Shown here: positions 63,828-64,000 of the stretch, in pieces
Layout of the letters: each line of letters begins with the position of its first letter
How positions within the stretch are numbered: the stretch's first letter is position 1
NCBI RefSeq assembly: GCF_004786035.1
Contig: NZ_CP035088.1
Coordinates: 966,001-1,030,000 of the forward strand
Length of the DNA stretch: 64,000 bases
Reading direction: 5' to 3'
Source: Pseudomonas viciae
Lineage (GTDB): Bacteria > Pseudomonadota > Gammaproteobacteria > Pseudomonadales > Pseudomonadaceae
Made by a program: the position numbers and the translations under genes
The notes under the pieces: generated by a model
Seen by the model: the letters and a program-made list of their open reading frames with translations, nothing else
Told to the model about the DNA's origin: nothing
The model's database searches: none

Positions 63828-64000
63828 TTAATGACCGTTCTGCTCGTCCAGGACAACCTGATACAAGGCTTCGTTGCTCGGTGCGCTGCGCAGTTTTTCG
63901 CGAACTTCCTTGCGGTCCAGCATGCTGGCGATCTGGCGCAGCAGCTCAAGATGCGCATCGGTCGCCGCTTCCGGGACCAGCAGTACAAACAGCAGGTCGA
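63828..64000 (-). CDS. ptsN: PTS IIA-Ntr protein (C-terminal part; continues beyond right edge)
   Basis: The last 56 or so residues of the nitrogen-PTS regulator EIIA-Ntr, read from the right edge: [40 protein letters not shown], ending VVLDEQNGH. The pattern VLLVPE...HL.LL..IA..L matches the end of the EIIA-Ntr fold; the active-site histidine lies outside the window. It is the first of the three genes ptsN-rapZ-ptsO seen here, with a 2-base gap to rapZ. Confidence 0.93.
   Translation of the reverse strand, partial: DLLFVLLVPEAATDAHLELLRQIASMLDRKEVREKLRSAPSNEALYQVVLDEQNGH

Overview
The window is a piece of a Pseudomonas chromosome, most likely from the P. fluorescens group. The evidence is high GC with strongly GC-rich third codon positions, a core gene order that I recognise from P. 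aeruginosa (mre, gat, tldD/pmbA, fagA-fumC-sodA, ptsN-rapZ-ptsO, dpp/opdP, roxSR), and many short REP/REPIN palindromes of the GTGGGAGCGGGCTTGCTCGCGA type that are typical of fluorescens-group genomes. I did no database search; all family assignments come from reading the translations.

Layout. 1-8.2 kb: a PepSY membrane protein cut by the left edge, ornithine decarboxylase (speC) with an unusual leader, a four-gene osmoprotectant ABC transporter operon, and release factor 3 (prfC). 8.2-11.7 kb is an accessory stretch: an Rhs-type core protein with an AT-rich variable tip, a second decayed copy of its leader and 5' end, a DUF6124 gene behind a folded leader that could form a pseudoknot, and a small acidic exported protein. 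11.9-24.5 kb is the di/tripeptide uptake locus (dppBCDF, porin opdP, four DppA-like binding proteins). 24.9-26.3 kb is a complete IS4-family insertion sequence sitting inside a mid-size intergenic repeat, with a 9-bp target duplication. 26.8-31.4 kb: SIMPL-domain protein, the redox sensor pair roxS/roxR, and an ABC_membrane_2-type exporter or importer.

31.5-38.5 kb is a galactarate/glucarate catabolism cluster: FadR-type regulator, KdgD dehydratase, 2-oxoglutarate semialdehyde dehydrogenase, MFS sugar-acid importer and galactarate dehydratase GarD. Together they import galactarate, dehydrate it twice and oxidise the product to 2-oxoglutarate. 38.8-41.7 kb: an AEC transporter and a small operon (RlpA-like lipoprotein, Ca2+/Na+-type antiporter, carboxymuconolactone-decarboxylase-family protein). 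41.8-50.2 kb: gatCAB, divergent mreBCD, maf and rng. 50.2-58.5 kb: yhdP, a nitrilase-family amidase, tldD, darP, pmbA. 58.7-62.5 kb: a Fur-type operon fagA-fumC-orfX-sodA that gives an iron-free fumarase and Mn superoxide dismutase under iron limitation, followed by a ZIP metal transporter. The right end holds the nitrogen-PTS genes ptsO, rapZ and a partial ptsN.

The most interesting observations are not in the core genes but around them: a candidate pseudoknot leader that overlaps the DUF6124 ribosome-binding site, the mosaic tandem duplication of the Rhs 5' module, two genes (mreC and the antiporter) whose best supported start codon is ATT, a terminator-like hairpin and overlapping small ORF in front of speC, and a shared TACAAC half-site at three promoters of the galactarate cluster.
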